From Puteibacter caeruleilacunae (lineage in GTDB: Bacteria > Bacteroidota > Bacteroidia > Bacteroidales > Prolixibacteraceae): DNA of 64,000 nucleotides. The stretch covers positions 124,001 through 188,000 of the forward strand of contig SJCO01000012.1 in the NCBI GenBank assembly GCA_005217565.1. Reading direction: 5' to 3'. How positions within the stretch are numbered: the first letter of the stretch is position 1; each line of letters starts with the position of its first letter. The notes beneath the pieces are model-generated. The model was not told the DNA's origin. It saw only the letters and a program-made list of their open reading frames with translations, and made no database searches. Positions 46,984 to 56,773 of the stretch are shown here, piece by piece. The translations under genes were made by a program, and so were the position numbers.

Positions 46984-48375
46984 ATGATTTCTAAACAAAA
47001 GACTCTGGCAGCTCCTGTTACCTTATCAGGAAAAGGATTACACACAGGTTGTACTGTAAACATGACATTAACCCCAGCCCCTGAGAATCATGGAATCAAA
47101 TTTAAAAGAGTTGATCTTGAAGATCAACCTATTATAGATGCTTCAGCAGCATTCGTTAAAGATACCTCTCGCGGTACTGTTATCGATGTTGATGGAGTAA
47201 AGATATCTACAATCGAGCACGCTCTTGCAGCAATCACAGGCATGGATCTTGATAATATCCTAATTGAGATTGATGGACCAGAGCTTCCAATTCTTGATGG
47301 TAGTGCAAAATACATTGTTGAAGCGATTGAAAAATCAGGTACTCAGGAACAAGATGCTGAGAGAGATTACTTCGAAATCACTGAGAAAATTGTATACAAA
47401 GACGAGGAAAAAGGAATTGAAATTGTTGCACTTCCTGATGATGAATACTCAATCAACACATTGATTTCGTTCAATTCATCAGTATTGAACAATCAATTTG
47501 CCTCAATCAATTCATTAAGTGAATTCAAAGATGAGGTATCGATGTGTCGTACCTTTGTTTTCCTTCACGAACTTGAATTCCTTTTGCAAAACAATCTTGT
47601 TAAAGGAGGTGATTTACAAAATGCCATTGTAATCATGGATCGCGAGGTTAATCAAGATGAATTAGATCGCATTGCTGATTTATTCGACCATGAGCGCGTG
47701 GAAATCAAAGAACAAGGCATTCTTAACAATCTGGATCTACATTTCGATAATGAAATGGCTAGACACAAGTTGTTAGACATCATTGGTGATTTAACATTAA
47801 TTGGAACGCGTATTAAAGGACGTATCATTGCAACTCGTCCTGGGCACTCTGCAAATATTGAATTTGCCAAGCTTATTCAAAAAGAGATAAAAAAGCAACG
47901 CAATAAAGTAAAAGCACCACATTACGATCCAAACGAAACTCCTGTTCTTGATATTAATCAAATCAAAGAGCTTTTACCACACCGTTATCCTTTCTTAATG
48001 GTTGATAAGATCATTGACATTCAAGAGGATTCAATTGTGGGGGTCAAAAATATTACCATGAATGAAAATTTCTTCCAGGGTCACTTCCCTGAAGAGCCTG
48101 TTTTCCCAGGTGTACTTCAAGCAGAAGCCATGGCTCAGGTAGGAGGAATTTTTGTGCTAAATAGCTTACCTGATTCAGGTTATTCAACCTACTTTATGAA
48201 AATCGATGGTCTTAAATTCAGGAAGAAAGTTATTCCTGGCGACACTGTCATTTTCAAAGTAGAATTGATGAGCCCAATTCGTAGAGGTATTGCCAACATG
48301 AAAGGAACTGCTTACGTAGGCGACACCATCGTTTCAGAAGGTGAGTTTATGGCACAGATCGTTAAAAACAAATAA
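46984..48375 (+). CDS. lpxC/fabZ: Bifunctional UDP-3-O-acyl-GlcNAc deacetylase / 3-hydroxyacyl-ACP dehydratase (LpxC-FabZ fusion)
   Basis: A 463-residue fusion. Residues 1-300 are LpxC, the committed zinc deacetylase of lipid A synthesis: STIEHALAAI gives one zinc His, and ARHKLLDIIGDLTLIG gives the second His and Asp. Residues 315-463 are FabZ, the fatty-acid dehydratase, with HRYPFLMVDKI and the catalytic FFQGHFPEEPVFPGVLQAEAMAQ. Both use hydroxyacyl-ACP, so the fusion joins enzymes competing for one substrate; it is the standard arrangement in Bacteroidota. The frame extends to 46918 but the ATG at 46984 fits LpxC. lpxA follows by 26 bp. Confidence 0.97.
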   Translation: MISKQKTLAAPVTLSGKGLHTGCTVNMTLTPAPENHGIKFKRVDLEDQPIIDASAAFVKDTSRGTVIDVDGVKISTIEHALAAITGMDLDNILIEIDGPELPILDGSAKYIVEAIEKSGTQEQDAERDYFEITEKIVYKDEEKGIEIVALPDDEYSINTLISFNSSVLNNQFASINSLSEFKDEVSMCRTFVFLHELEFLLQNNLVKGGDLQNAIVIMDREVNQDELDRIADLFDHERVEIKEQGILNNLDLHFDNEMARHKLLDIIGDLTLIGTRIKGRIIATRPGHSANIEFAKLIQKEIKKQRNKVKAPHYDPNETPVLDINQIKELLPHRYPFLMVDKIIDIQEDSIVGVKNITMNENFFQGHFPEEPVFPGVLQAEAMAQVGGIFVLNSLPDSGYSTYFMKIDGLKFRKKVIPGDTVIFKVELMSPIRRGIANMKGTAYVGDTIVSEGEFMAQIVKNK

Positions 48376-48401
48376 CATAGGTACTGACAAATAATTGAGA
48401 T

Positions 48402-49184
48402 ATGAAACAACCATTAGCTTATGTGCATCCTGAATCTAAGGTTGCCGACAACGTGGTTATTGAGCCGTTCGTTACAATTGACAAGGACGTTGAGATTGGC
48501 GAAGGAACAAGAATTGGATCAAATGTAACGATTCTTCCAGGCACTAGAATTGGAAAGAATTGTAATATTTATCCAGGTGCTGTCATTGGAGCTGCACCAC
48601 AGGACTTGAAGTTTAAAGGAGAATATACAACTGTTGAGATTGGAGACAACACAACTATTCGTGAATTTGTTACCATTAACAGAGGTACTTCAGCTAGAGG
48701 CAAAACTGTTGTTGGAGACAACTGTCTTTTGATGGCTTACGTACATGTTGCTCACGATTGTATTGTTGGAAACAACGTAATTTTAGTTAACTCTGTGCAG
48801 TTAGCTGGAGAAGTTGTTGTTGACGACTGGGCTATTCTTGGTGGAATGTGTGCAGTTCATCAGTTTGTTCACGTTGGTAAACACGTGATGCTTTCTGGTG
48901 GTTCTCTTGTACGTAAAGATGTTCCTCCATTCGTAAAAGCAGGACGTGAGCCTCTTTCTTACGTTGGAGTTAACTCTATCGGATTACGTAGAAGAGCCTA
49001 CACAAACGAAAAGATTCGTGAGATTCAAGATATCTACAGATATATTTACCAAAAGGGTCTTAACATTTCACAGGCCTTAGAGGTAATTGAGGCTGAAGTT
49101 CCTGCATCTCCAGAAAGAGATGAAGTGATTCTTTTTGTTGCTAACTCAAAAAGAGGAATTATTCGCGGTTATTTCCCAGATTAA
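48402..49184 (+). CDS. lpxA: UDP-N-acetylglucosamine acyltransferase LpxA
   Basis: LpxA performs the first acylation of UDP-GlcNAc in lipid A synthesis. The 260-residue protein consists of hexapeptide repeats (residues 1-190; IEPFVTIDKDVEIGEGTRIGSNV and GTRIGKNCNIYPGAVIG), with the catalytic His in LMAYVHVAHDCIVG, and a C-terminal helical domain (GLRRRAYTNEKIREIQDIYRYIY). It follows lpxC-fabZ by 26 bp in one transcript. Confidence 0.97.
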   Translation: MKQPLAYVHPESKVADNVVIEPFVTIDKDVEIGEGTRIGSNVTILPGTRIGKNCNIYPGAVIGAAPQDLKFKGEYTTVEIGDNTTIREFVTINRGTSARGKTVVGDNCLLMAYVHVAHDCIVGNNVILVNSVQLAGEVVVDDWAILGGMCAVHQFVHVGKHVMLSGGSLVRKDVPPFVKAGREPLSYVGVNSIGLRRRAYTNEKIREIQDIYRYIYQKGLNISQALEVIEAEVPASPERDEVILFVANSKRGIIRGYFPD

Positions 49185-49206
49185 TTCACTCTTATTAGAT
49201 GATATT

Positions 49207-49250
49207 AAAAAGGCTGTTTACAATATAAGTAAACAGCCTTTTTTTTTTAT
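49207..49250. terminator. Bidirectional terminator between lpxA and thiL
   Basis: A perfect 15-bp stem (49207-49221 with 49229-49243) with a 7-nt loop, A residues on the left and ten T residues on the right; it can serve both converging genes. Confidence 0.92.
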
Positions 49251-49261
49251 TTTATCCGAAT

Positions 49262-50308
49262 CTATTCTGCATTCGACTCGTTCCATCCCTGAGCAGTTAA
49301 AGCAACCTCAGAGCCTCCCGTAGTTACCAATCTCACTCCTTCTTTAGGATCTGTCATATGACCAATAATCGTGATATTCGGATTATTTTTCAATTTGTCA
49401 TGCTGATCAATAGGAACGGTAAACAACAACTCAAAGTCTTCTCCCCCATTCAATGCTGCAACCAACGGATTAATGCTTAATTCTTCAGCCATTCGTTTCG
49501 TCTGATCATCCATTGGAATGGTTTCTTCAAATAACTTACATCCTTTATTCGACTGTTTGCATAAGTGTATGACCTCTGAAGACAGACCATCTGATATGTC
49601 AATCATTGAACTTGGCTTAACCTCCAATTCCTTTAACAATCCCTTAACATCACTGCGAGCTTCGGGTTTCAACTGACGCTGAAGTATATAATCGAAACCT
49701 TCGAACTGAGGAGTCATCTGCTGATTTACCTTGTAAACTTCATTTTCTCTCTCTAACAATTGAAGTCCCATGTATGCACCACCTAAATCTCCTGTAACAC
49801 ACAATAAATCATTATTTTGAGCTCCATCTCTATAAATTAACTCATTCTCTTCTTCATTTCCAATAGCGGTAACATTAATAACCAAACCAGTCATCGAAGA
49901 CGTAGTATCCCCTCCAACGAGGTCAACACCATAATTTTGGCACGCTAATGAAATTCCGCTGTATAGCTCATCGATAGCTTCCACTGAAAACTTAGCTGAA
50001 ATCCCAATAGACACCAATATCTGTGTAGGAACAGCATTCATCGCAAGAATATCAGAGATAGCCCCTATCACACACTTATATCCCAAATGTTTCAAAGGGA
50101 AATACATTAGATTAAAATGTACTCCTTCAGTAAACATATCAGTCGACACCACCACTTTGCGGTTACCAGGCTCAAGAACACAAGCATCATCGCCAACACC
50201 TTTCTCGGAAGAACTGTTTTGCAATGTCAAATGCTCAGTTAAGTGCTGAATAAGGCCGAATTCACCTAATTCTGCTATTTCTGTTTGCTTTTTTGAATTT
50301 TCTGTCAT
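49262..50308 (-). CDS. thiL: Thiamine-monophosphate kinase
   Basis: ThiL phosphorylates thiamine phosphate to the active diphosphate with ATP. The 348-residue protein belongs to the PurM-like ATP-binding superfamily: GVGDDACVLEPG and STDMFTEGVHFNL near the N-terminus (metal and substrate Asp residues), VGGDTTSSMTG, and DISDGLSSEVIHLCKQS with GGEDFELLFTV near the end. No TPP riboswitch is visible upstream. It is a single gene. Confidence 0.96.
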   Translation of the reverse strand: MTENSKKQTEIAELGEFGLIQHLTEHLTLQNSSSEKGVGDDACVLEPGNRKVVVSTDMFTEGVHFNLMYFPLKHLGYKCVIGAISDILAMNAVPTQILVSIGISAKFSVEAIDELYSGISLACQNYGVDLVGGDTTSSMTGLVINVTAIGNEEENELIYRDGAQNNDLLCVTGDLGGAYMGLQLLERENEVYKVNQQMTPQFEGFDYILQRQLKPEARSDVKGLLKELEVKPSSMIDISDGLSSEVIHLCKQSNKGCKLFEETIPMDDQTKRMAEELSINPLVAALNGGEDFELLFTVPIDQHDKLKNNPNITIIGHMTDPKEGVRLVTTGGSEVALTAQGWNESNAE

Positions 50309-50373
50309 TATATAAAAGACCTTTAAGTATTTTTTATTTCTAAATTGTTATATTAAGGTACAAATTAGTTTTG

Positions 50374-50381
50374 TATCTTTG
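50374..50381 (+). promoter_or_regulatory. Putative -7 element of the suf operon
   Basis: TATCTTTG matches TAnnTTTG, 65 bp before the sufB ATG. The nearest TTG upstream (50345-50347) leaves a 26-nt spacer, so the -33 part is uncertain. I see no clear IscR- or Fur-like palindrome. Confidence 0.45.
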
Positions 50382-50446
50382 CAATCGATTTTGAAACAGT
50401 CTAAATAGAAACGGGTTAAAAGCCCAAAAATATAAAAAATGGGGAC

Positions 50447-51892
50447 ATGAGTGAACAGGACAAGATACTGAATGAAGTTACCCAGGGAGAATATAAATAC
50501 GGTTTTGTAACCAACATTGAGACGGAAACCATTGGTAAAGGGCTAAACGAGGATGTTGTTCGTAAGATTTCAGCATTAAAAAATGAGCCTGAATTTATGT
50601 TGGAATTTCGTTTAGATGCATTCCGAAAATGGGAAGCGATGGAAATGCCTGAATGGGCACACCTGGATATACCTCCAATCGACTATCAAGACATCATTTA
50701 TTATGCTGCACCAAAGCAGAAAGCAAAATATGAGAGTATTGATGAAGTTGATCCCGAATTATTGGAAACCTTCAACAAGTTAGGTATTCCATTAGAAGAA
50801 CAAAAACATTTGGCAGGAGTAGCTGTTGATGCAGTTATGGATAGTGTTTCGGTGAAAACAACATTCAAAGAAACGCTAGCCGAGAAAGGTGTTATTTTTT
50901 GTTCATTTAGCGAAGCAATTCAGGAACACCCTGATTTGATTAAGAAATATTTAGGAAGCGTTGTTCCTTCCTCAGATAATTATTTTGCAGCATTAAACTC
51001 AGCTGTCTTTAGTGACGGTTCGTTTGTTTATATTCCAAAGGGAGTTCGCTGTCCAATGGAATTATCAACATACTTTAGAATTAATGCCGCTAACACCGGA
51101 CAGTTTGAGCGAACCTTGATTGTTGCCGACGACGATAGCTATGTAAGCTACTTAGAAGGATGTACAGCACCTATGCGCGATGAAAACCAGCTACACGCAG
51201 CAATTGTTGAGATCGTTGTTATGGATCGTGCAGAGGTAAAGTATTCAACTGTTCAGAACTGGTATCCTGGGGATAAGGATGGCAAAGGAGGAATCTACAA
51301 CTTCGTAACAAAGCGCGGTATGTGTAAAGGTGAATTCTCAAAGATTTCCTGGACACAAGTAGAAACAGGTTCAGCCATTACCTGGAAATACCCAAGTTGT
51401 GTATTAATGGGTAACAATTCATCAGGAGAGTTTTATTCAGTGGCTGTTACCAACAACCATCAGCAAGCAGATACAGGATCGAAGATGATTCATATTGGAA
51501 AAAACACCAAGAGTTTAATCGTTTCGAAAGGTATCTCTGCAGGAAAAAGTTCCAATGCATACCGAGGTTTGGTTAAAGTAATACCAAGAGCCATCAATGC
51601 ACGTAACTTCTCTCAATGTGATTCCCTATTGTTGGGCGATAAATGTGGAGCACACACGTTCCCTTATATCGAGGTTGACAATAAATCTTCAATTGTTGAA
51701 CATGAAGCAACAACGTCTAAAATTGGGGAAGATCAGATTTTCTATTGCAACCAAAGAGGAATTAGCACAGAAGATGCAATTGGGATGATTGTTAACGGCT
51801 ATGCCCGAGAAGTTTTAAATAAACTTCCGATGGAATTTGCTGTTGAAGCACAAAAGCTTCTTCAGATTAGCTTAGAAGGTAGTGTTGGATAA
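50447..51892 (+). CDS. sufB: Fe-S cluster assembly protein SufB
   Basis: SufB is the scaffold subunit of the SufBC2D complex on which iron-sulfur clusters form. The 481-residue length is standard. Seen: [63 protein letters not shown] and [20 protein letters not shown] (the cluster-ligand Cys is in the last). It opens a run of sufB-C-D-S on the plus strand, the standard Bacteroidota order. Confidence 0.97.
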   Translation: MSEQDKILNEVTQGEYKYGFVTNIETETIGKGLNEDVVRKISALKNEPEFMLEFRLDAFRKWEAMEMPEWAHLDIPPIDYQDIIYYAAPKQKAKYESIDEVDPELLETFNKLGIPLEEQKHLAGVAVDAVMDSVSVKTTFKETLAEKGVIFCSFSEAIQEHPDLIKKYLGSVVPSSDNYFAALNSAVFSDGSFVYIPKGVRCPMELSTYFRINAANTGQFERTLIVADDDSYVSYLEGCTAPMRDENQLHAAIVEIVVMDRAEVKYSTVQNWYPGDKDGKGGIYNFVTKRGMCKGEFSKISWTQVETGSAITWKYPSCVLMGNNSSGEFYSVAVTNNHQQADTGSKMIHIGKNTKSLIVSKGISAGKSSNAYRGLVKVIPRAINARNFSQCDSLLLGDKCGAHTFPYIEVDNKSSIVEHEATTSKIGEDQIFYCNQRGISTEDAIGMIVNGYAREVLNKLPMEFAVEAQKLLQISLEGSVG

Positions 51893-51931
51893 TCAAGTTA
51901 CACCATATATAAAATCGAGGTTACTAGTATC

Positions 51932-52687
51932 ATGTTAAAAATAAAAGACCTACACGTCAAGATCGACGGTAAAGAAATATTAAAAGGTATCAACCTGGAA
52001 ATCAAGCCAGGAGAGGTACATGCCATTATGGGACCTAATGGATCAGGGAAAAGTACACTTGCGAATGTTTTAGCAGGGCGCGAAGATTATGAAGTTACCA
52101 AAGGTAAAGTTAGCTTTGGTGGCGAAGATATTTTCGAAATGGCTCCTGATGAAAGAGCAAAAAATGGATTATTCCTAAGCTTCCAGTACCCAGTTGAAAT
52201 TCCTGGTGTAAGCATGGTTAATTTCATGAAGACAGCAGTTAATGAGCACCGCAAACACAAAGGATTAAAACCATTCACTGCAGGTGAATTCCTAAAGTTC
52301 ATGCGTGAAAAGAAAGAGTTGGTACAGCTGAACTCTGATTTGGCAAATCGCTCAGTTAACGAAGGATTCTCTGGCGGTGAGAAAAAAAGAGCTGAGATCT
52401 TCCAAATGGCAATGCTTGAGCCAAAGCTTTCTATCCTTGATGAAACCGATTCAGGATTAGATATTGATGCATTAAAAACTGTTGCAACAGGTGTTAACGC
52501 CTTAAAAACAACAGAAAATTCAACAATTGTTGTTACTCACTACCAACGTCTGTTAGATTATATCGTACCAGACTATGTGCATGTTCTATACAAAGGACGT
52601 ATTGTTAAATCGGCTGGAAAAGAACTTGCTCTTGAGTTGGAAGAGAAAGGATACGACTGGATTAAGAAAGAAAACGGAGACAGTTAA
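51932..52687 (+). CDS. sufC: Fe-S cluster assembly ATPase SufC
   Basis: SufC is the ABC-type ATPase that drives conformational change in SufBC2D; it is soluble, not a transporter. The 251-residue protein has Walker A GPNGSGKST (near residues 34-42), the SGGEKKRAEI signature, the Walker B with LSILDETDSGLDIDALK (Glu-Thr-Asp in place of the usual transporter sequence) and the switch His in VVTHYQRLL. It sits 39 bp after sufB. Confidence 0.97.
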   Translation: MLKIKDLHVKIDGKEILKGINLEIKPGEVHAIMGPNGSGKSTLANVLAGREDYEVTKGKVSFGGEDIFEMAPDERAKNGLFLSFQYPVEIPGVSMVNFMKTAVNEHRKHKGLKPFTAGEFLKFMREKKELVQLNSDLANRSVNEGFSGGEKKRAEIFQMAMLEPKLSILDETDSGLDIDALKTVATGVNALKTTENSTIVVTHYQRLLDYIVPDYVHVLYKGRIVKSAGKELALELEEKGYDWIKKENGDS

Positions 52688-52752
52688 TAACAATTTACTG
52701 TAGCTATGAGAATGATGGGGTATCCCATTTGTTAAATCCAAATTCTTCAACA

Positions 52753-54117
52753 ATGACGACTGAAACAAAAAAATATTCTGCAACGGAAGATCTGGCAGGC
52801 CTATATACATCAAATATTGCGCTATTTGAGAGTGGTTCTCCTGAATTCATGAATGCAGCACGTAAACCTGCGATGGAAGAGTTCCTTCGTCAAGGTATAC
52901 CCACAAGAAAGCAGGAGAATTATAAGTACTCTGATCTGCAGGAAATCTTCAACAGGGATTATCATGTATATCCATCATATGTTGCTAGAGAAATGCAGCT
53001 AAATCAGGTATTTAAATGTGATGTTCCTGAACTTGATACCAACTTGGTACTCATTGTAAATGGATGGTATTATCATCAAAACAAAGAGTTAAACCTACCT
53101 GAAGGTGTCATCATTGACAGTCTTTCAAAGATTGCCAGTGAAAAACCTGAGTTGGTAGAAAAATATTATAGCAAACTTGCCAAGACCAATGAAGACCCAT
53201 TAGCAGCGCTTAATACAATGCTTGCTAAGGATGGTTTATTTATCTACATCCCTGATGGTGTTGTGATAGAAAAACCAATACAGGTAATTAACCTGCTACA
53301 CTCAAAAGAAGATTCGTTTGCAACACAACGAAACTTATTTGTTGCAGGAAAAAATAGTCAGGCTAAAGTAGTATTCTGCGATCATACATTGACCTCGCAT
53401 CACTTCTTAAGCAACAATCTTACAGAGGTATTCATCGAGGAGAATGCTAACTTCGATTTATACAACCTGCAAAACCAGCATAATCAATCAGGAAATTTGT
53501 GTTCGGTATTTGTTTCTCAGGAAAGATCATCAACTTCGGTTGTTAATACTGCTTCTCTTCACGGAGGATTGGTACGTAACAATCTAAAGGTAGAGCTTAA
53601 AGGAGAGTATGCTGAAGCAAACTTATTTGGAATTGCGTTAGCAGATTCAGACCAGCACATTGATAGCTTCACCTATGTTGACCATATGGTTGCAAACTGT
53701 AGAAGTAATCAGATCTTCAAGAATGTACTTGACGAACAGGCAACTGGTGGTTTTACTGGTAGAATCCATGTACAACGTGATGCACAGCAAACAAATGCAT
53801 TCCAGCGCAACAGCAATGTATTAATTCACGATGATGCCCGTATGCGCACCAAACCACAATTGGTTATTGATGCTGATGACGTGAAATGTAGTCACGGAGC
53901 AACAGTGGGTCGTATCGACGAGGAAGCATTGTTCTACCTTAAATCAAGAGGAATTAACGACAAGGAGGCTCGTTTGATGCTGATGCTTGCGTTTACTCAC
54001 GAGGTAATTCAGGAAATCAGAATTGATGCACTGCGTGAAAGACTTGATGATTTAGTTGAAAAACGATTCAGGGGTGAAATTTCACACTGTCACAACTGCA
54101 TGTATCATTGTTGTTAA
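52753..54117 (+). CDS. sufD: Fe-S cluster assembly protein SufD, with a Cys-rich C-terminal tail
   Basis: SufD is the SufB paralogue completing SufBC2D and is needed for iron acquisition. The 454-residue protein shows the family blocks KPIQVINLLHSKEDSFATQRN, VFCDHTLTSHHFLSNNLTEVFI, TGRIHVQRDAQQTNAFQRN and DVKCSHGATVGRIDEEALFYLKSRGI. The last residues, SHCHNCMYHCC, pack four Cys and two His into a CxxCxxxCC pattern not found in E. coli SufD. The ATG at 52753 is preferred to a TTG at 52729. It lies 65 bp after sufC. Confidence 0.95.
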   Translation: MTTETKKYSATEDLAGLYTSNIALFESGSPEFMNAARKPAMEEFLRQGIPTRKQENYKYSDLQEIFNRDYHVYPSYVAREMQLNQVFKCDVPELDTNLVLIVNGWYYHQNKELNLPEGVIIDSLSKIASEKPELVEKYYSKLAKTNEDPLAALNTMLAKDGLFIYIPDGVVIEKPIQVINLLHSKEDSFATQRNLFVAGKNSQAKVVFCDHTLTSHHFLSNNLTEVFIEENANFDLYNLQNQHNQSGNLCSVFVSQERSSTSVVNTASLHGGLVRNNLKVELKGEYAEANLFGIALADSDQHIDSFTYVDHMVANCRSNQIFKNVLDEQATGGFTGRIHVQRDAQQTNAFQRNSNVLIHDDARMRTKPQLVIDADDVKCSHGATVGRIDEEALFYLKSRGINDKEARLMLMLAFTHEVIQEIRIDALRERLDDLVEKRFRGEISHCHNCMYHCC

Positions 54118-54174
54118 TGAAGTGAAAGACAACCTCAACTTTCATTTTTTCTCATGATACATTGTACAGAAGAT

Positions 54175-55392
54175 ATGGCACTTGATATTCAAACAATAAG
54201 AAAAGACTTTCCGGTTTTAGACCAGAAAGTCTATAATAAACCTCTGGTTTATTTGGATAATGCTGCGACAACTCAACGGCCTATTCAGGTTGAAGAAGTT
54301 GTATCTCAATATTACCATAATGGAACAGGGAATATTCATCGTGCATCTCACTTTTTAAGTGACAAAAGCACCATGGCATTTGAAAACTGTCGCGATATAA
54401 TTCAGAACTTTTTAAATGCCAAGCACCGCGAAGAGATTATCTTTACCAAAGGAACTACTGAGGCTATTAACCTTGTAGCCCAAGGATTTGGGGAAGTATT
54501 TGTAGGTGAAGGAGATGAGGTGATTGTTTCTGAGATGGAACACCATTCAAATATTGTTCCATGGCAATTACTTTGCGATAGAAACAATGCAACACTTAAA
54601 GTTATTCCTTTTGACGACAATGGTGTTTTAATGGTCGACAAGCTGGATGAACTTATCACAGAAAAGACGAAGATCATTTCTGTAACCTATATTTCTAATG
54701 TTCTAGGAACAATAAATCCGGTTAGAGAGATCATCGCAAAAGCACACCAACATTCAATTCCTGTTATGATTGATGCTGCTCAAGCGGTACAGCATACACC
54801 AATTGATGTTCAAGAACTCGACTGTGATTTTCTAGCATTCTCAGGACACAAGATTTATGGACCTACTGGTACTGGCGCTCTTTATGGAAAGAAAGAATGG
54901 CTCGAGAAGATGAAGCCTTATCAGGGAGGTGGAGAAATGATTGAACGGGTAAGTTTTAAAGAAACTTCTTTCAATCAGCTACCATACAAATTTGAGGCAG
55001 GTACTCCAAACATCATTGGTTTTATCGGACTTGCAGAGGCCATTAAATATGTAACAGCTATTGGTTTGGAAGCTATTGCTGCATACGAAGAGGAATTACT
55101 ACACTATGCCACATCCGAACTTTTAAAAGTGGATGGTATCAGGATTATTGGAACATCTCCAAACAAATCCAGTGTTATCTCCTTTATCCATGAAAAAGCT
55201 CACCACTATGACTTGGGTATGCTTTTAGATAAACTTGGAATTGCAATTCGTACCGGACGTCATTGTGCAGATCCAATAGCAGATCATTTTGATATCTCAG
55301 GTTCAGCAAGAGCATCAGTTTCGTTCTATAATACAAAGGAAGATATCGACCTTTTTATTGCTGCGATGAAACGCGTAGTTCAGATGTTCTGA
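54175..55392 (+). CDS. sufS: Cysteine desulfurase SufS
   Basis: SufS extracts sulfur from cysteine as a persulfide and passes it to SufE. The 405-residue PLP enzyme shows LDNAATTQRP, ATHR-like TEAINLVAQ, EMEHHSNIVPWQ, the PLP lysine in FSGHKIYGPTGTGALY, and the catalytic Cys in IRTGRHCADP. The frame reaches 54154, but the ATG at 54175 starts MALDIQTIRKDFP as in the family. It follows sufD by 57 bp and is followed by a terminator. Confidence 0.97.
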   Translation: MALDIQTIRKDFPVLDQKVYNKPLVYLDNAATTQRPIQVEEVVSQYYHNGTGNIHRASHFLSDKSTMAFENCRDIIQNFLNAKHREEIIFTKGTTEAINLVAQGFGEVFVGEGDEVIVSEMEHHSNIVPWQLLCDRNNATLKVIPFDDNGVLMVDKLDELITEKTKIISVTYISNVLGTINPVREIIAKAHQHSIPVMIDAAQAVQHTPIDVQELDCDFLAFSGHKIYGPTGTGALYGKKEWLEKMKPYQGGGEMIERVSFKETSFNQLPYKFEAGTPNIIGFIGLAEAIKYVTAIGLEAIAAYEEELLHYATSELLKVDGIRIIGTSPNKSSVISFIHEKAHHYDLGMLLDKLGIAIRTGRHCADPIADHFDISGSARASVSFYNTKEDIDLFIAAMKRVVQMF

Positions 55393-55424
55393 CCTTATAC
55401 GACAAAATAACAACACAACTATAT

Positions 55425-55454
55425 AAGAGGAGTCAATATTGATTCCTCTTTTTT
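55425..55454 (+). terminator. Terminator after sufS
   Basis: AAGAGGA (55425-55431) pairs with TCCTCTT (55444-55450), and TCAAT/ATTGA extends the stem inside, followed by T residues. Confidence 0.82.
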
Positions 55455-55522
55455 ATGCTCTATGCAATACTATACTAAGCGTTTACTCGTTATTAAAGCG
55501 ACCTAACTGATAACCTTTTTAA

Positions 55523-56599
55523 ATGCATTACACTTTTCGTCGATATCGATCAAAACAAGATAAGCAATTGGCACAACGTTTAAATGAAGCTGGTAAACGT
55601 TTAAAGGCCAAACTCAAACATAAGAACGTTCAATCCTGGAACATATCAGCATACAATAAACGTTATATTGGAGACATTCTATCCAATCTTACCGGGTACC
55701 TGCAAATCTTCTCCTTTCATTTAGAATTGGGATTACGCAGTAGGTCATTACAAAGTAATCCTCTCATTGTTGATTATGGAGGAGGTGCAGGCATTATGTC
55801 TTTACTTGCAATGGAAGCAGGCTATCAGATTATCTATTGTGATATTTATGATGTTTCTGCGAACGACTTTAAAACAATCTGTCATCAACTAAAATATACT
55901 CCTCAGGCTATTATTACTGGAGATATTGAAGAACTGACAACTCATCTCAACAGTAATAACCTACTGATTGATACCCTGGTCGCAAGTGATGTAATAGAAC
56001 ACATATACGATATTAACAGCTTTGTTAATAACTTGAGCAAGTTAAAAGGAACCTTTACGACGATATTTGGAACAGGCGCCAACCACTACAATCCAAGAAT
56101 TAAAAAGCGCCTAGAGGAACAACATTTACTTTGCGAAAGCGTAGACCGCAGTGACACCATTGGTCACAAGAGAAGAGACACGCTCCGTAGTTTCAAATCT
56201 ATCAGATCAGAAATTATCAAGGATACCATTCCCGACATTTCTACTGAAGAACTCGAAAGGTTAGCATCGCAATCGAGAGGACTACGCCTGGATGATCTGA
56301 AAAAAGAATTAAGCAATTATTCCAGTACCTCAGAATTCACTTATATACCTAACCACCCGACGAATACCTGCGATCCCTACACTGGTAATTGGATCGAACA
56401 ATTTTTAGCGCACAAAGCAATCATGCAATTGTTCTACAAAGCTGGTTTCCAATCACAGATAATCAGTGGTCCATATATGTATTCTGATAATTCTTTGCAG
56501 CGATTAATCACCAACATGCTGAACATTCTTATTCAAGCTTTCCCATATCAATCAAAATACATTGCTCCATACTATTATATTTGCGCTGTAAAACAATAA
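55523..56599 (+). CDS. Class I SAM-dependent methyltransferase, orphan in the suf cluster
   Basis: The 358-residue protein has a Rossmann methyltransferase core: motif I PLIVDYGGGAGIMSLLAMEAG (near residues 88-108) and motif IV-like LVASDVIEHIYDI near residue 155. A basic N-terminus (RRYRSKQDKQLAQRLNEAGKRLKAKLKHK) and a 130-residue C-terminal region without recognisable motifs surround it. The substrate is unknown; small molecules or cell-surface sugars are possible. It starts behind the sufS terminator and ends 174 bp before sufE, so it interrupts the suf genes without sharing their function by sequence. Confidence 0.75.
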   Translation: MHYTFRRYRSKQDKQLAQRLNEAGKRLKAKLKHKNVQSWNISAYNKRYIGDILSNLTGYLQIFSFHLELGLRSRSLQSNPLIVDYGGGAGIMSLLAMEAGYQIIYCDIYDVSANDFKTICHQLKYTPQAIITGDIEELTTHLNSNNLLIDTLVASDVIEHIYDINSFVNNLSKLKGTFTTIFGTGANHYNPRIKKRLEEQHLLCESVDRSDTIGHKRRDTLRSFKSIRSEIIKDTIPDISTEELERLASQSRGLRLDDLKKELSNYSSTSEFTYIPNHPTNTCDPYTGNWIEQFLAHKAIMQLFYKAGFQSQIISGPYMYSDNSLQRLITNMLNILIQAFPYQSKYIAPYYYICAVKQ

Positions 56600-56773
56600 T
56601 CGGGGCGACCTGAACTCCTCAACAAACATGAAGAAGAGATAAATATTAGCGCCTTTGCCTAATAATGAAAAAATTACGACCTTTGTTAGCCATTCGTGAT
56701 TAGAAAATCACATATTTCATGCCGAAAAAATGGCTGCAAGTATAAGCAAATTTCGGTATTAATATTGAGGGAT

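Noticed and set aside
49135-49323. Small open frame across the lpxA-thiL terminator
   Set aside because: It overlaps the lpxA end, a 15-bp terminator stem and the thiL end in antisense.
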